Assembly (NCBI GenBank): GCA_023422775.1
Contig: JAFAGM010000013.1
Location: 22,499-86,498, forward strand
DNA length: 64,000 nucleotides
Direction of reading: 5' to 3'
Origin: Pseudomonadota bacterium
GTDB taxonomy: Bacteria; Pseudomonadota; Alphaproteobacteria; Rhizobiales; Xanthobacteraceae
Part shown: positions 35,191 to 44,500 of the stretch, piece after piece
Numbering within the stretch: position 1 is the stretch's first letter
How the letters are laid out: each line of letters begins with the position of its first letter
Notes under the pieces: model-generated
Databases searched by the model: none
What the model was told of the DNA's origin: nothing
What the model saw: only the letters and a program-made list of their open reading frames with translations
Translations under genes and position numbers: made by a program

Positions 35191-35210
35191 TTTGTTGCCA
35201 AAGCAACTAA
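35191..35210. promoter_or_regulatory. MarR-type inverted repeat
   Basis: The sequence TTTGTTGCCAAAGCAACTAA is an inverted repeat (TTNGTTGC / GCAACTAA, 7 of 8 pairs) of the form bound by several MarR-family regulators of aromatic catabolism. It is not upstream of an intact gene; the adjacent marR gene ends about 150 bases away. Confidence 0.5.
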
Positions 35211-35358
35211 CTTGTGAAAGTTTCCGTGCCGCTGCACGGCTCACCGACAGAGCAGTTGAACTGCCACGCCGTGCCGGGAGAAAACGATGCATGAGAGGAT
35301 CGGCCCATCGGGGCCGCGTGCCTGCGCTTGTCCGGCCGTCCGGAGTGCCGGCGCGCGA

Positions 35359-35880
35359 TCAGGTGCTGCTCTGGCCGGTCACGGCGCCGAGATTTTCGTG
35401 CAGCCGCCGCAGCAGGTCGATCAAGACTTCCCGTTCGTCTTTCTTCAGGCAGGACAACAGCCGCCGTTCGCGTTCGAGGGCTGCCATGATAACCTTGTCA
35501 TGGATCGCGCGACCACGCTGGGTCAGCGAGATGGCGTGGGTGCGGCCGTCGTCGGGCGCGGTGCGGATCGCGACCAGGCCACGCTTCTGCAGCACGGAAA
35601 GATTGCGACTCACCGGCCCCTTGTCGAAGCCGATCACGTTGCAGATCCGCGAGGCCGGGATGCCGGGCTCGATCGCCAGCAGCGACATGATCCGCCATTC
35701 CGTGACGTTGACGCCGAAATTGCGCTGATAGAACACCGTCGCACTGTTCGACAGCTTGTTGGCGATGAAGGTGATGAACGCTGGAACGTAGCGGTCGAGA
35801 TCGAGCAGCGGGCCGTCTTCGGCGGCGGGCTCCGCCGGACGCGGCCGGCGCGGCTTCCGGCTAAGGGGATTCTGGCTCAT
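35359..35880 (-). CDS. MarR-family transcriptional regulator
   Basis: The 173-residue protein has the MarR winged-helix core: VTEWRIMSLLAIEPGIPASRICNVIGFDKGPVSRNLSVLQKRGLVAIRTAPDDGRTHAISLTQRG. The N-terminus is basic and proline-rich. The ATG at 35880 gives a usual length, although the frame is open to 35946. MarR proteins next to feruloyl- or coumaroyl-CoA synthase genes often repress those genes and respond to the CoA thioester product, so it may control fcs. It follows the tannase-like gene's 3' end by 120 bases on the same strand. Confidence 0.85.
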   Translation of the reverse strand: MSQNPLSRKPRRPRPAEPAAEDGPLLDLDRYVPAFITFIANKLSNSATVFYQRNFGVNVTEWRIMSLLAIEPGIPASRICNVIGFDKGPVSRNLSVLQKRGLVAIRTAPDDGRTHAISLTQRGRAIHDKVIMAALERERRLLSCLKKDEREVLIDLLRRLHENLGAVTGQSST

Positions 35881-36000
35881 GTCTCGATCATCGCTGCGGA
35901 ATCGCGACCGAGCAATAGGGACATGAGGCGGGGCTTTGCGCGTCATGCGGAAGTCTGGCGGTCGTTTCTCGGGATGAGGCCGAATGTGCGGTGCGCGGCC

Positions 36001-37692
36001 TCACGGCTCGCAGGAATAGCTTCTCGCCAGGTTGATCGGTCGTCCCGCCTTGTAGTGCGGCCATGCCGGCCACTGGCACAGCGGAAGCGACCGCGTCGTC
36101 TCGAATGCCGGCGCTTCGACCTTCTGCTCGATCACCTGGAGATCGCCGGGCGCCTTGCCGTTCTCGACCCAGTCGACGAGCACGGCCAGCATGTCGATAT
36201 TGGCGGGTGCGCCCGAGCCGACATGATCGACGCCGGGCGCCGTATAGAGGCGGGCGAATTCCGCGGCCTTCTCCTTGCCCATCGTGCGCTGGACGTTCTC
36301 GAAATAGCGGATCCCCGCATAGGGGCTTTGGGCGTAGTCCGCCATGTGCTCGAGGATGACGAGCTTGCCGCCGCGCGCGCTGAAGCGGCTGAGATCGGGA
36401 TTGGTCGAATCCATCAGCTTCGATACGTGAAGCAGGCGCTCCTTGTAATCTTCGGGCTTGTATTTGGTGACGTCGAGCTGCGGGTCGCCCGCAAACACGT
36501 ACTGGATGCCGCCCGCGCCATAGATCCATGCGATGCCGTTGTCAGGCGACGGCGGCAGCACTGGCGCCGCCTTGCCGAGCCACCAGGCGCTCCAGCCGCC
36601 GGTCGGGCCGAAGGCAGGGATGCCTTCGCCCGAGACGCCCCAGCCGGGATAATCATCCAGCCCGTTCTCCAGCGCGAACGGGAATTTGTAGGTCGAATGC
36701 AGCGTCTTGATCGCGTTGATCTGCGCGTCGGTCAGGCAGGCGTCGCCGCTCTGGCCCGCCGAGCAGCGGAGCTGTTCCGGCTGGAATTTCGCCTTGCAGC
36801 CGACGGGATCCTGAATCAGCCGATCGTCGGAGCCGTCGGCCTTGTCGCAGGCCTGCAGCACCGCGTTCGCAACGAGTTCGACCTGCGCGGGGCGGATCCA
36901 GCCTTCGCCCATCGTCGCCAGCCCCGCTCGCGTTCCGGCATGCTGCAGGCCGACCCAGTTGATCACCGGCACTCGGGCGAAAATGCCGTCGAAATCGTCA
37001 GGGTAGCGCTGCGCCATCGTCAGGCCCTCGCGGCCGCCTTCCGACGATCCCATGAAGTACAGTTTGATCGGCGAGTTGCCATAGGCGCGCACCATCAGCG
37101 CGACCGCAGCGTCGCGCACGCGCTTGTAGGACCGGTGCGCGAAATTCTCGAAAGCCTCGTCGTTGAGCGCAAACAGTTGCGGAGGCTCGCCCGGCCTGGT
37201 CTCGTGTCCGGAGTCGGTGCCGTAGGTGACGAAGCCTCGCGCCAGCGGCGACGTGGTGTCGAACGGAAACGCCGGCGGCAGCGCAAGGCCCGTTATCAGC
37301 ACGCCGTTGAAGCCGCCGCCGCCATATTGCAGCGAGCGGCCGTTCCATTCGACCGGCAGGTTGACCTGGAATTTGATCGGCGGCGCCTTGGGATCGGACG
37401 GCGCGATCTGGCCGAGCACCTTGCAGAATTGCGGATTGGCCGGCGTGATGCGCGCTGCCGGCGTCGGCCCTTTTTCGGCGACGATGCGCGGCGTCGGCCC
37501 AATCATGGTGGCGGAGTCGATCCGGACGACGTTGTCGGCCGGCCGGATGAGGTCGCCGCAGGTCGCGGCCGGATCGCCGGCCATTTTTGCGGCCATTGCA
37601 TCGGCCAAGCAGAACGAGGCCACGGCAACCAGCGAAGCCAGGTGAGCGGCCCGGCGGGCGCACGCGCGAATGCTGTCTGTAAACCCCTGCAT
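36001..37692 (-). CDS. Tannase/feruloyl esterase family hydrolase
   Basis: The 563-residue exported protein has a signal-like N-terminus (residues about 12-35) and the fold of the tannase/feruloyl esterase family: LPVEWNGRSLQYGGGGFNG, then the nucleophile motif FMGSSEGGREGLTMAQRYPDDFDGI near residue 217. A candidate Asp lies near residue 449 (LEHMADYAQSP) and a candidate His in GVDHVGSG near residue 487. The two cysteines that flank the catalytic Ser and His in classical members (GCS and HC) are Ser and Val here. It probably cleaves aromatic esters, feeding feruloyl-CoA synthase. The start at 37692 has a GGGGGAGAGG site. Confidence 0.83.
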   Translation of the reverse strand: MQGFTDSIRACARRAAHLASLVAVASFCLADAMAAKMAGDPAATCGDLIRPADNVVRIDSATMIGPTPRIVAEKGPTPAARITPANPQFCKVLGQIAPSDPKAPPIKFQVNLPVEWNGRSLQYGGGGFNGVLITGLALPPAFPFDTTSPLARGFVTYGTDSGHETRPGEPPQLFALNDEAFENFAHRSYKRVRDAAVALMVRAYGNSPIKLYFMGSSEGGREGLTMAQRYPDDFDGIFARVPVINWVGLQHAGTRAGLATMGEGWIRPAQVELVANAVLQACDKADGSDDRLIQDPVGCKAKFQPEQLRCSAGQSGDACLTDAQINAIKTLHSTYKFPFALENGLDDYPGWGVSGEGIPAFGPTGGWSAWWLGKAAPVLPPSPDNGIAWIYGAGGIQYVFAGDPQLDVTKYKPEDYKERLLHVSKLMDSTNPDLSRFSARGGKLVILEHMADYAQSPYAGIRYFENVQRTMGKEKAAEFARLYTAPGVDHVGSGAPANIDMLAVLVDWVENGKAPGDLQVIEQKVEAPAFETTRSLPLCQWPAWPHYKAGRPINLARSYSCEP

Positions 37693-37817
37693 CGTCCTCT
37701 CCCCCACGGCTGCCTCCGCGCTCCTGGCACGCGGCTGCGCTACAATGGCCGGGCCGCTGCGGACGTCAACCGAAACGGCGCGCCGCTCCATCACAACATG
37801 GCTGGCCGGCGCAAAAC

Positions 37818-39092
37818 CTATCCCGTGACCTTGCTGGAGCCCTGCGTGATCAGCCGCGCGGCGCGCTGGTTGCGGGCGTGGATCCACAGCCAACTGATCG
37901 CTACGCCGAGGCGGTTGCGCAAGCCGATCAGGAAGTAGATGTGGGCGATGCCCCAGATCCACCAGGCGAGGGTGCCGCGCAGCTTGATCCAGCCGAAATC
38001 GATCACCGCCTTTTTCTTGCCGATCTGGGCGAGGCTGCCGGCATGCTTGTAGCGGAACGGCGGCAGTTTGCTGCCGTTCAAGCGCGCCTTGATGAGCGCC
38101 GCGACGTAACGCCCCTGCTGTTTGGCCGCCGGCGCGATGCCGGGCACCGGATTGCCGTCGGGGCCGGCGATCGTCACGGTATCGCCGATGGCGAAGATGT
38201 CGGGATGGCCGGGCACGGTGAGATCCGGCTGGACCTGCAAACGGTAGGCGCGGTCGGCCGGCGCGTTCAGCCATTCCGCCGCGCGCGAAGCGCGCACGCC
38301 GGCGGCCCAGATGATGGTTCTGGCCTCCAGCCGCTTGCCGCCATAGACGACACCATCGATCGCACATTCGGTGACGGGCTGGCCCAGCACCACTTCGACA
38401 CCGATCTCCTCGAGTGCGCGTTGCGCGTAGGCGGAGAGATCCTCGGGAAATCCCGCAAGCACGCGCGGCCCGGCCTCGACCAGCACGACGCGCGTCTTGT
38501 GGGTGTCGATGCTGCGGAAGTCCGGCGGCAGCGTGTCCTTGGCGAGATCGGCGATGGTCCCGGCCATTTCGACGCCGGTCGGACCGGCGCCGATGATGAC
38601 GAACGTCAGCAGTGCCGCGCGCTTTGCCGGATCGGTCTCGCGCTCGGCGCGTTCGAAGGCGACAAGGATGCGTCGCCGCAGCGTGGTGGCGTCTTCCAGC
38701 GTCTTCAGGCCGGGCGCGAACGGCTCCCATTCGTCGTGGCCGAAATAGGCGTGGCGCGCGCCGGTTGCCAGCACCAGCGTGTCATAGGGCAGGGCGCCGC
38801 CGTCATCGAGCAGCACGCGCTTGCCCGCGGCGTCGACGCCGTTCACGTTGGCGAACAGCGTTGTCACCTCGCGGCGGTGGCGCAGCAAATAGCGGATCGG
38901 CCAGGCAATCTCCGACGTTGCGAGCGAAGCGGTCGCGACCTGGTAGAGCAGCGGCTGGAACAGATGATGGTTGCGGCGATCGACCAGCGTGATCTCGACC
39001 GGCGCGCCGGCAAGGCCGAAGGCGGTTTCCAGTCCGCCAAAACCTGCGCCGACGATCACCACGCGGTGCGGCTGTTTCGGCGCTGTCGTCAT
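37818..39092 (-). CDS. ndh: Type II NADH dehydrogenase
   Basis: The 424-residue flavoprotein has two dinucleotide-binding motifs: VVIVGAGFGGLETAFGLAG for FAD at the N-terminus and FVIIGAGPTGVEMAGTIADLAKD for NADH near residue 165. HPDIFAIGDTVTI and PAAKQQGRYVAALI are typical of NDH-2. A C-terminal amphipathic or hydrophobic part (LAWWIWGIAHIYFLIGLRNRLGVAISWLWIHA) attaches it to the inner membrane. It oxidises NADH and reduces quinone without pumping protons. It begins 542 bases from the divergent transporter gene. Confidence 0.9.
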   Translation of the reverse strand: MTTAPKQPHRVVIVGAGFGGLETAFGLAGAPVEITLVDRRNHHLFQPLLYQVATASLATSEIAWPIRYLLRHRREVTTLFANVNGVDAAGKRVLLDDGGALPYDTLVLATGARHAYFGHDEWEPFAPGLKTLEDATTLRRRILVAFERAERETDPAKRAALLTFVIIGAGPTGVEMAGTIADLAKDTLPPDFRSIDTHKTRVVLVEAGPRVLAGFPEDLSAYAQRALEEIGVEVVLGQPVTECAIDGVVYGGKRLEARTIIWAAGVRASRAAEWLNAPADRAYRLQVQPDLTVPGHPDIFAIGDTVTIAGPDGNPVPGIAPAAKQQGRYVAALIKARLNGSKLPPFRYKHAGSLAQIGKKKAVIDFGWIKLRGTLAWWIWGIAHIYFLIGLRNRLGVAISWLWIHARNQRAARLITQGSSKVTG

Positions 39093-39634
39093 GATTTTGG
39101 CCTCGGTTCGAATGCCTGCGTCCGTCGGGTAATGTAATCATTCGGCGCTGCGGTCCAAACTTGCTTGCCAATCGGTCGATAGCGAGCGGGCATCAACGGC
39201 GATTTCCACGTCGCGGCCGAAGGGTGGGCCGGTCCAAAAAACGCGCGATTTCAGCGCAGACTTGGGAATGCAGACTTGGGAATGCAGACTTGGGAATCGA
39301 GGCGGAGGTGTTCGAAGCCTTGTCGCCCATGCATGGCACCGATCCGCAGACGGCGCCTTTGCCTTGCCGGGCCGGGCTACCTGGGCACGGCAACTGCGAC
39401 AATCGTTGCCTACGCAACCGGCATTATAATTCTTGCCATCTCCGCCGTCAGCGAATTATGGTGCAGGCCACCGGGGGGCATGGGCCGAAGGTTCTAATCA
39501 GGGCCGCTGGTTCATGCTTGCCGCTGTACGGCCATTTCGCGCACAAAACACCTCACCTGATAAGAGGCGCGCGGAACAGGCGCGACCCGTCGCGAAGCGG
39601 CGGGCCTGGTTCGATAACGAGGAGGGGAGTGATT
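39093..39634. other. Long intergenic region with a tandem repeat
   Basis: This 542-base gap separates the divergent ndh and binding-protein genes. It contains the 14-bp triple repeat at 39256-39297 and an AT-richer stretch near 39420-39440 (CATTATAATTCTTG) that could be a promoter. No coding frame was supported. Confidence 0.5.
39256..39297. repeat. 14-bp tandem repeat, three perfect units
   Basis: The unit GCAGACTTGGGAAT occurs three times head to tail without spacers, in the gap between ndh and the binding-protein gene. Confidence 0.9.
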
Positions 39635-40807
39635 ATGAAAAAGGCATTCTGGCTGGCGGGCGCAACAATCCTGGCGCTGGCGCAGCCCGCATCCGCCGGC
39701 GACACCATCAAGATCGGCTTTGTCTCGACTTTCAGCGGCCCGACCGCCGTGATCGGCAACGACATGCGCAACTCGTTCGAACTGGCACTCGACCATCTGG
39801 GCCGCAAGATGGGCGGCAAGCCGGTCGAGGTGATCTACGAAGACGACGGCCAGAAGCCTGACGTCGGCAAGCAGAAGACCGAGAAACTGATCCAGTCCGA
39901 CAAGGTCGATTTCATCGCCGGCTACATCTGGTCGAACGTGCTGCTGGCCTCGCTGAAGACCGCGGTCGACGCAAAAACCTTCCTGATCTCGGCCAATGCC
40001 GGCCCCTCGCAACTCGCCGGCGAACTCTGCTCGCCCTATGTGTTCTCGACCTCCTGGCAGAACGACCAGACCCCGCAAGCGGTCGGCACCTACATGAACC
40101 AGAAGGGCGTCAAGTCGGTGTTCCTGATCGGTCCGAACTATGCGGCGGGCAAGGACATGCTGGCCGGCGTGAAGAGCACGTTCAAGGGCCAGGTGGTGGG
40201 CGAGGAATACACGGTGTGGCCGAGCCAGCTCGACTTCTCCGCCGAACTGACCAAGGCGAAGAACTCCAAGGCCGAGTCGATCTTCGTATTCTATCCGGGC
40301 GCTGCCGGCGTGCAGTTCCTCAATCAGTATGCGCAGGCCGGCATCAAGCAGCAGATCCCGCTCTATACGGCGTTCACCATCGACGAATTGTCGCTGCCGC
40401 TGCAGAAGGAAAACGCGCTCGGCGTTCCCGGCGCCCAGCAGTGGGTCAACGACCTGCCGTTCCCCGAGAACAAGAAGTTCGTCGAGGACTATCGCAAGAA
40501 GTACACCGGCCTGCGCCCGACCTTCTACGGCGCCCAGTCCTATGACGCCGCCAACCTGATCAACAGCGCGGTGGTCGCGGTCAAGGGCGACACGTCGAAG
40601 AAGGACGAGATGCGGGCCGAGATGAAGAAGGTGAACTTCAAGTCGGTGCGCGGCCCGTTCAGGTACGGCAACAACCAGATTCCGATCCAGAATTTCTACC
40701 TGCAGGATGTGGTCAAGGACGCCGACGGCCAGCTCTCGCTCAAGACGGTGGCCACCATCGTCAAGGACGACCAGGACCGCTTCCACGAAAAATGCCCGAT
40801 GAAGTGA
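39635..40807 (+). CDS. Branched-chain-type ABC transporter substrate-binding protein
   Basis: The 390-residue protein has a signal peptide (KKAFWLAGATILALAQPASA) and the periplasmic binding fold of the LivK family: IKIGFVSTFSGPTAVIGNDMRNSFELALDHLGRKMGGKPVEVIYEDDGQKPDVGKQ. Relatives of this size often bind aromatic acids rather than branched-chain amino acids. The start at 39635 follows GAGGAGGGGAG. LivH, LivM, LivG and LivF type genes follow after a hairpin. The surrounding aromatic genes suggest an aromatic or amine ligand. Confidence 0.9.
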   Translation: MKKAFWLAGATILALAQPASAGDTIKIGFVSTFSGPTAVIGNDMRNSFELALDHLGRKMGGKPVEVIYEDDGQKPDVGKQKTEKLIQSDKVDFIAGYIWSNVLLASLKTAVDAKTFLISANAGPSQLAGELCSPYVFSTSWQNDQTPQAVGTYMNQKGVKSVFLIGPNYAAGKDMLAGVKSTFKGQVVGEEYTVWPSQLDFSAELTKAKNSKAESIFVFYPGAAGVQFLNQYAQAGIKQQIPLYTAFTIDELSLPLQKENALGVPGAQQWVNDLPFPENKKFVEDYRKKYTGLRPTFYGAQSYDAANLINSAVVAVKGDTSKKDEMRAEMKKVNFKSVRGPFRYGNNQIPIQNFYLQDVVKDADGQLSLKTVATIVKDDQDRFHEKCPMK

Positions 40808-40906
40808 TGGTTGGCATGGCCGGTGCATGATCTCGCGAACACACAGCCCTCGGGCTTGACCCGGGGGCAGTTCGCGAAAGATCATCCGCCCAACAAGAAA
40901 ATGGCG

Positions 40907-40933
40907 GCGGCGCAGATGTGCTGCCGCTGTTTT
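40907..40933 (+). terminator. Hairpin between binding-protein and permease genes
   Basis: An eight-bp stem with one bulged T (GCGGC..GCA / TGC..GCCGC) and a GATG loop is followed by TGTTTT. It could partly end transcription so that the binding protein is made in excess of the permeases. Confidence 0.5.
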
Positions 40934-40962
40934 GTTAGGTACAGAGATTAGTCCAGGGGGCC

Positions 40963-41880
40963 ATGCTCGTCCTTATCGAACAATCGCTGAACGGCCTGCA
41001 GTTCGGCCTGCTGCTGTTCCTGCTGGCGGCCGGCTTGACGCTGGTGTTCGGCATCATGGATTTCGTCAACCTGGCGCACGGCTCGCTCTACATGATGGGC
41101 GCCTATTTCGCCGCTACCTTCGTGGCCTGGACGGGCAGCTTCGTGCTCGGCATCCTGCTGGCGCTCGGCGCGACGCTGCTGCTCGGCATCGTGCTGGAAT
41201 TCGTCGCGCTGAGGCATCTCTACGGCCGCGACCATCTCGACCAGGTGCTGGCCACCTTCGGCCTGATCCTGTTTTTCAATGACGCCGTGCGGCTGATCTG
41301 GGGCCCGGCGGGCCTCGCGCTGCCGCTGCCGGCCTGGCTGACGGTGCCGGTGCAGATCCTCCCCGGCGTGTTCTATCCGGCCTACAGACTGTCGATCATC
41401 GTGGTCGCGCTCGCGGTCGCGGCGCTGTTGTACATCGTGGTGATGCGGACCCGAATCGGCATGCTGATCCGTGCCGGCGCCTCGAACCGCGAAATGATCG
41501 GCGCGATGGGCATCAACATCAAGCTGCTGTTCACGCTGGTGTTCGGCCTTGGCGCGGCGCTCGCCGGCCTGGCCGGATTGATGCAGGCGCCGATCCTCAC
41601 CGTGCAGATCGGCATGGGCGAGAACATCCTGATTCTTGCCTTCGTCATTATCGTCATCGGCGGCATCGGCTCGATCCGCGGCGCGTTCCTGGCCGCGATC
41701 TTCGTCGGCATGATCGATACGCTCGGCCGCGCCTTCCTGCCCGACCTGTTGCGCACCGTGCTCAGCTCCGCTGCCGCCTCGACCGCGGCGCCTGCGCTAT
41801 CGTCGATGCTGATCTACCTGTTGATGGCGATCGTGCTGGTGCTGCGTCCGGAGGGGCTGTTTCCGGCCGCCAAGCGATGA
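40963..41880 (+). CDS. Branched-chain-type ABC permease, LivH-like
   Basis: The 305-residue protein has about eight membrane helices. Family segments include EQSLNGLQFGLLLFLLAAGLTLVFGIMDFVNLAHGSLYMMGAY at the N-terminus, NREMIGAMGINIKLLFTLVFGLGAALAGLAG, and the IGGIGSIRGAFLAAIFVG stretch near residue 225. It forms the transport channel with the LivM-like protein, whose start overlaps its stop (ATGA). An AGGGGGGCC site precedes the ATG. Confidence 0.92.
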   Translation: MLVLIEQSLNGLQFGLLLFLLAAGLTLVFGIMDFVNLAHGSLYMMGAYFAATFVAWTGSFVLGILLALGATLLLGIVLEFVALRHLYGRDHLDQVLATFGLILFFNDAVRLIWGPAGLALPLPAWLTVPVQILPGVFYPAYRLSIIVVALAVAALLYIVVMRTRIGMLIRAGASNREMIGAMGINIKLLFTLVFGLGAALAGLAGLMQAPILTVQIGMGENILILAFVIIVIGGIGSIRGAFLAAIFVGMIDTLGRAFLPDLLRTVLSSAAASTAAPALSSMLIYLLMAIVLVLRPEGLFPAAKR

Positions 41881-42816
41881 AATTTCAATTCAACGTCCGC
41901 AACGTCGTCGTGGCGCTCATGGTGCTTGGCCTGCTGTTGCTGCCGGTCTATTCGCAGCTCACGGGCAACATCTTCATCCTGACGCTGTTTACCCGCATCG
42001 TCATCTTCGCGCTCGCTGCCGCCAGCCTCAACCTGATCATGGGCTATGGCGGCATGATGAGCTTTGGCCATGCCGCCTATCTCGGCATCGGCGGCTATGC
42101 GGTCGGCATCCTCGCCTTTGAAGGCACAGGCTCCGGCTTCATCCAGTGGCCGGTGGCGCTGGCGGCGTCGGCGCTGTATGCGCTCGTCATCGGCGCGCTG
42201 TCGCTCCGCACCCGCGGCGTCTATTTCATCATGATCACGCTCGCCTTTGCACAGATGGCTTATTACATCGCCTCCGGCATGTCGCGTTATGGCGGCGACG
42301 ACGGCCTGACCATCTACAAGCGCTCTACCTTCGGCGGCCTGATCGACCTGTCGAACCGCGTGCAATTCTATTATCTCTGCCTTGCCTGCCTGTTCGGCGG
42401 CATCTACCTGATCTGGCGCATCGTCAATTCGCGCTTCGGCATGGTGGTGCAGGGCGTTCGTTCCAACGAGCAGCGCATGCAGGCGATCGGCTATCATGCC
42501 AACCGGTATCGCCTGGTCTGCTTCGTCATCTCGGGCACGATCTGCGGCCTTGCCGGCGCCTTGCTGGCGAACAATACCGATTTCATCAGCCCTGCCACGA
42601 TGTACTGGACCCGCTCCGGCGAACTCATGGTGATGGTGGTATTCGGCGGCATGGGCTCATTGTTCGGACCGGTGCTCGGCACCATCGTGTTTCTCCTGCT
42701 GGAAGAGCTGCTGTCGCAGTTCACCGAATACTGGGCGCTCATCATGGGTCCATTATTGCTGCTGATCGTGTTGTTCGCGCGTGGCGGCATCATGGGTTTG
42801 CTCGGGAGGTTTAGCC

Positions 42817-42824
<8 letters not shown>
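41877..42824 (+). CDS. Branched-chain-type ABC permease, LivM-like
   Basis: The 315-residue protein has about ten hydrophobic segments, with the family motifs LIMGYGGMMSFGHAAYLGIGGYAVGIL near residue 53, VVQGVRSNEQRMQAIGYHANRYRLVCFVISG in the cytoplasmic loop, and GGMGSLFGPVLGTIVFLLLEELL. It overlaps the LivH-like gene by four bases and the LivG-like gene by eight, so the operon is tightly coupled. Confidence 0.92.
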
Positions 42825-43588
<764 letters not shown>

Positions 43589-43596
<8 letters not shown>

Positions 43597-44302
43597 CACT
43601 CTGCTGGAAGTCGACGGCATCGAAACCTGCTATGGCCTCAGCCAGGTGCTGTTCGGACTGTCGCTGTCGGTGCGTGCGGGAGAGATGGTTGCCCTGATGG
43701 GCCGCAACGGCATGGGCAAGACCACCACCATCCGCTCCATCATGGGCATGACGCCGGCCAGAGCGGGCACCATCCGCTTCGCCGGCGAGAAGGTGCGCAG
43801 CCTGCCGTCGTACAGGATCGCAAAGCTCGGCATTGGTCTGGTGCCGGAAGGCCGCCAGATCTTTCCGAACCTCACGGTGTACGAAAATCTCGTCGCAGCC
43901 TCAGGCAACCGCGCCGGCAATTCCGATCCCTGGACCATCGAGAAAATCCACGCGCTGTTCCCGCGGCTCGCCGAGCGCGGCAACAACATGGGCGTGACGC
44001 TGTCCGGCGGCGAGCAGCAGATGCTGGCGATCGGCCGCGCGCTGATGACCAATCCGAAGCTTCTGATCCTGGATGAAGCCACCGAAGGCCTCGCGCCCTT
44101 GATCCGCGAGGAAATCTGGAACTGCCTGTCGATGCTGAAGGGCCGCGGGCAATCGGTGCTGGTCATCGACAAGAACGTCGCCAACCTCGCAAAGATCGCC
44201 GATCGCCACTACATCATCGAACGCGGCCGCACGGTGTGGACGGGCACGAGCGAGCAACTGGTCGCCGAGCCGGATCTGCAGCACAGGTATCTGGGGATTT
44301 AG
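43589..44302 (+). CDS. Branched-chain-type ABC ATPase, LivF-like
   Basis: The 237-residue ATPase has Walker A LMGRNGMGKTTTIRSIMG near residue 37, signature LSGGEQQMLAIGRAL and Walker B LLILDEATEGLAP. The VPEGRQIFPNLTVYENL segment is the LivF marker. It completes the five-gene transporter starting at 39635. It is convergent with the glutamine-synthetase-like gene, with a repeat between. Confidence 0.92.
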
Positions 44303-44309
44303 ACTATCT

Positions 44310-44485
44310 CTCTCGTCGTCCCGGCGAACGCCGGGACCCATACGCCGCGGCCGATGTGAAGGGCACGCGGGGAGACGACTTCGCTCCATGGGTTTATGCG
44401 CCACTCGATGTAGGAGGTCGCCTGCACCGCGCTTCCTCGATAGATCACGCGGTATGGATCCCGGCGTTCGCCGGGACGACGAGAG
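44310..44485. repeat. Inverted repeat family R4 (CGTCGTCCCGGCGAACGCCGGGA), copy 1
   Basis: The outer arms form a perfect 26-bp inverted repeat (44310-44335 and 44460-44485), each arm itself a hairpin (CCCGGCGAACGCCGGG). A related element is at 51781-51899. It lies between convergent genes. Confidence 0.85.
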
Positions 44486-44500
44486 GGTGTACCCCCTCCC

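Larger units (their letters stand above)
34987..35358. other. Long gap between convergent fcs and marR genes
   Basis: The 372-base gap holds an inverted repeat element (34989-35118), a MarR-type inverted repeat (35191-35210) and GGGAGAAAACG before an ATG at 35287 with no real gene behind it. The open frame from that ATG runs antisense through marR and the tannase gene and is not protein-like. Confidence 0.6.

Noticed and set aside
33127..37692. A complete ferulate degradation pathway
   Set aside because: Only the CoA ligase, a MarR regulator and an esterase-family protein are present; the hydratase/lyase and vanillin dehydrogenase are missing.
35287..37938. An 883-codon open frame on the plus strand
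   Set aside because: It runs antisense through the marR and tannase-family genes, has Arg/Ala/Gly-rich composition without any domain, and is explained by high GC content.
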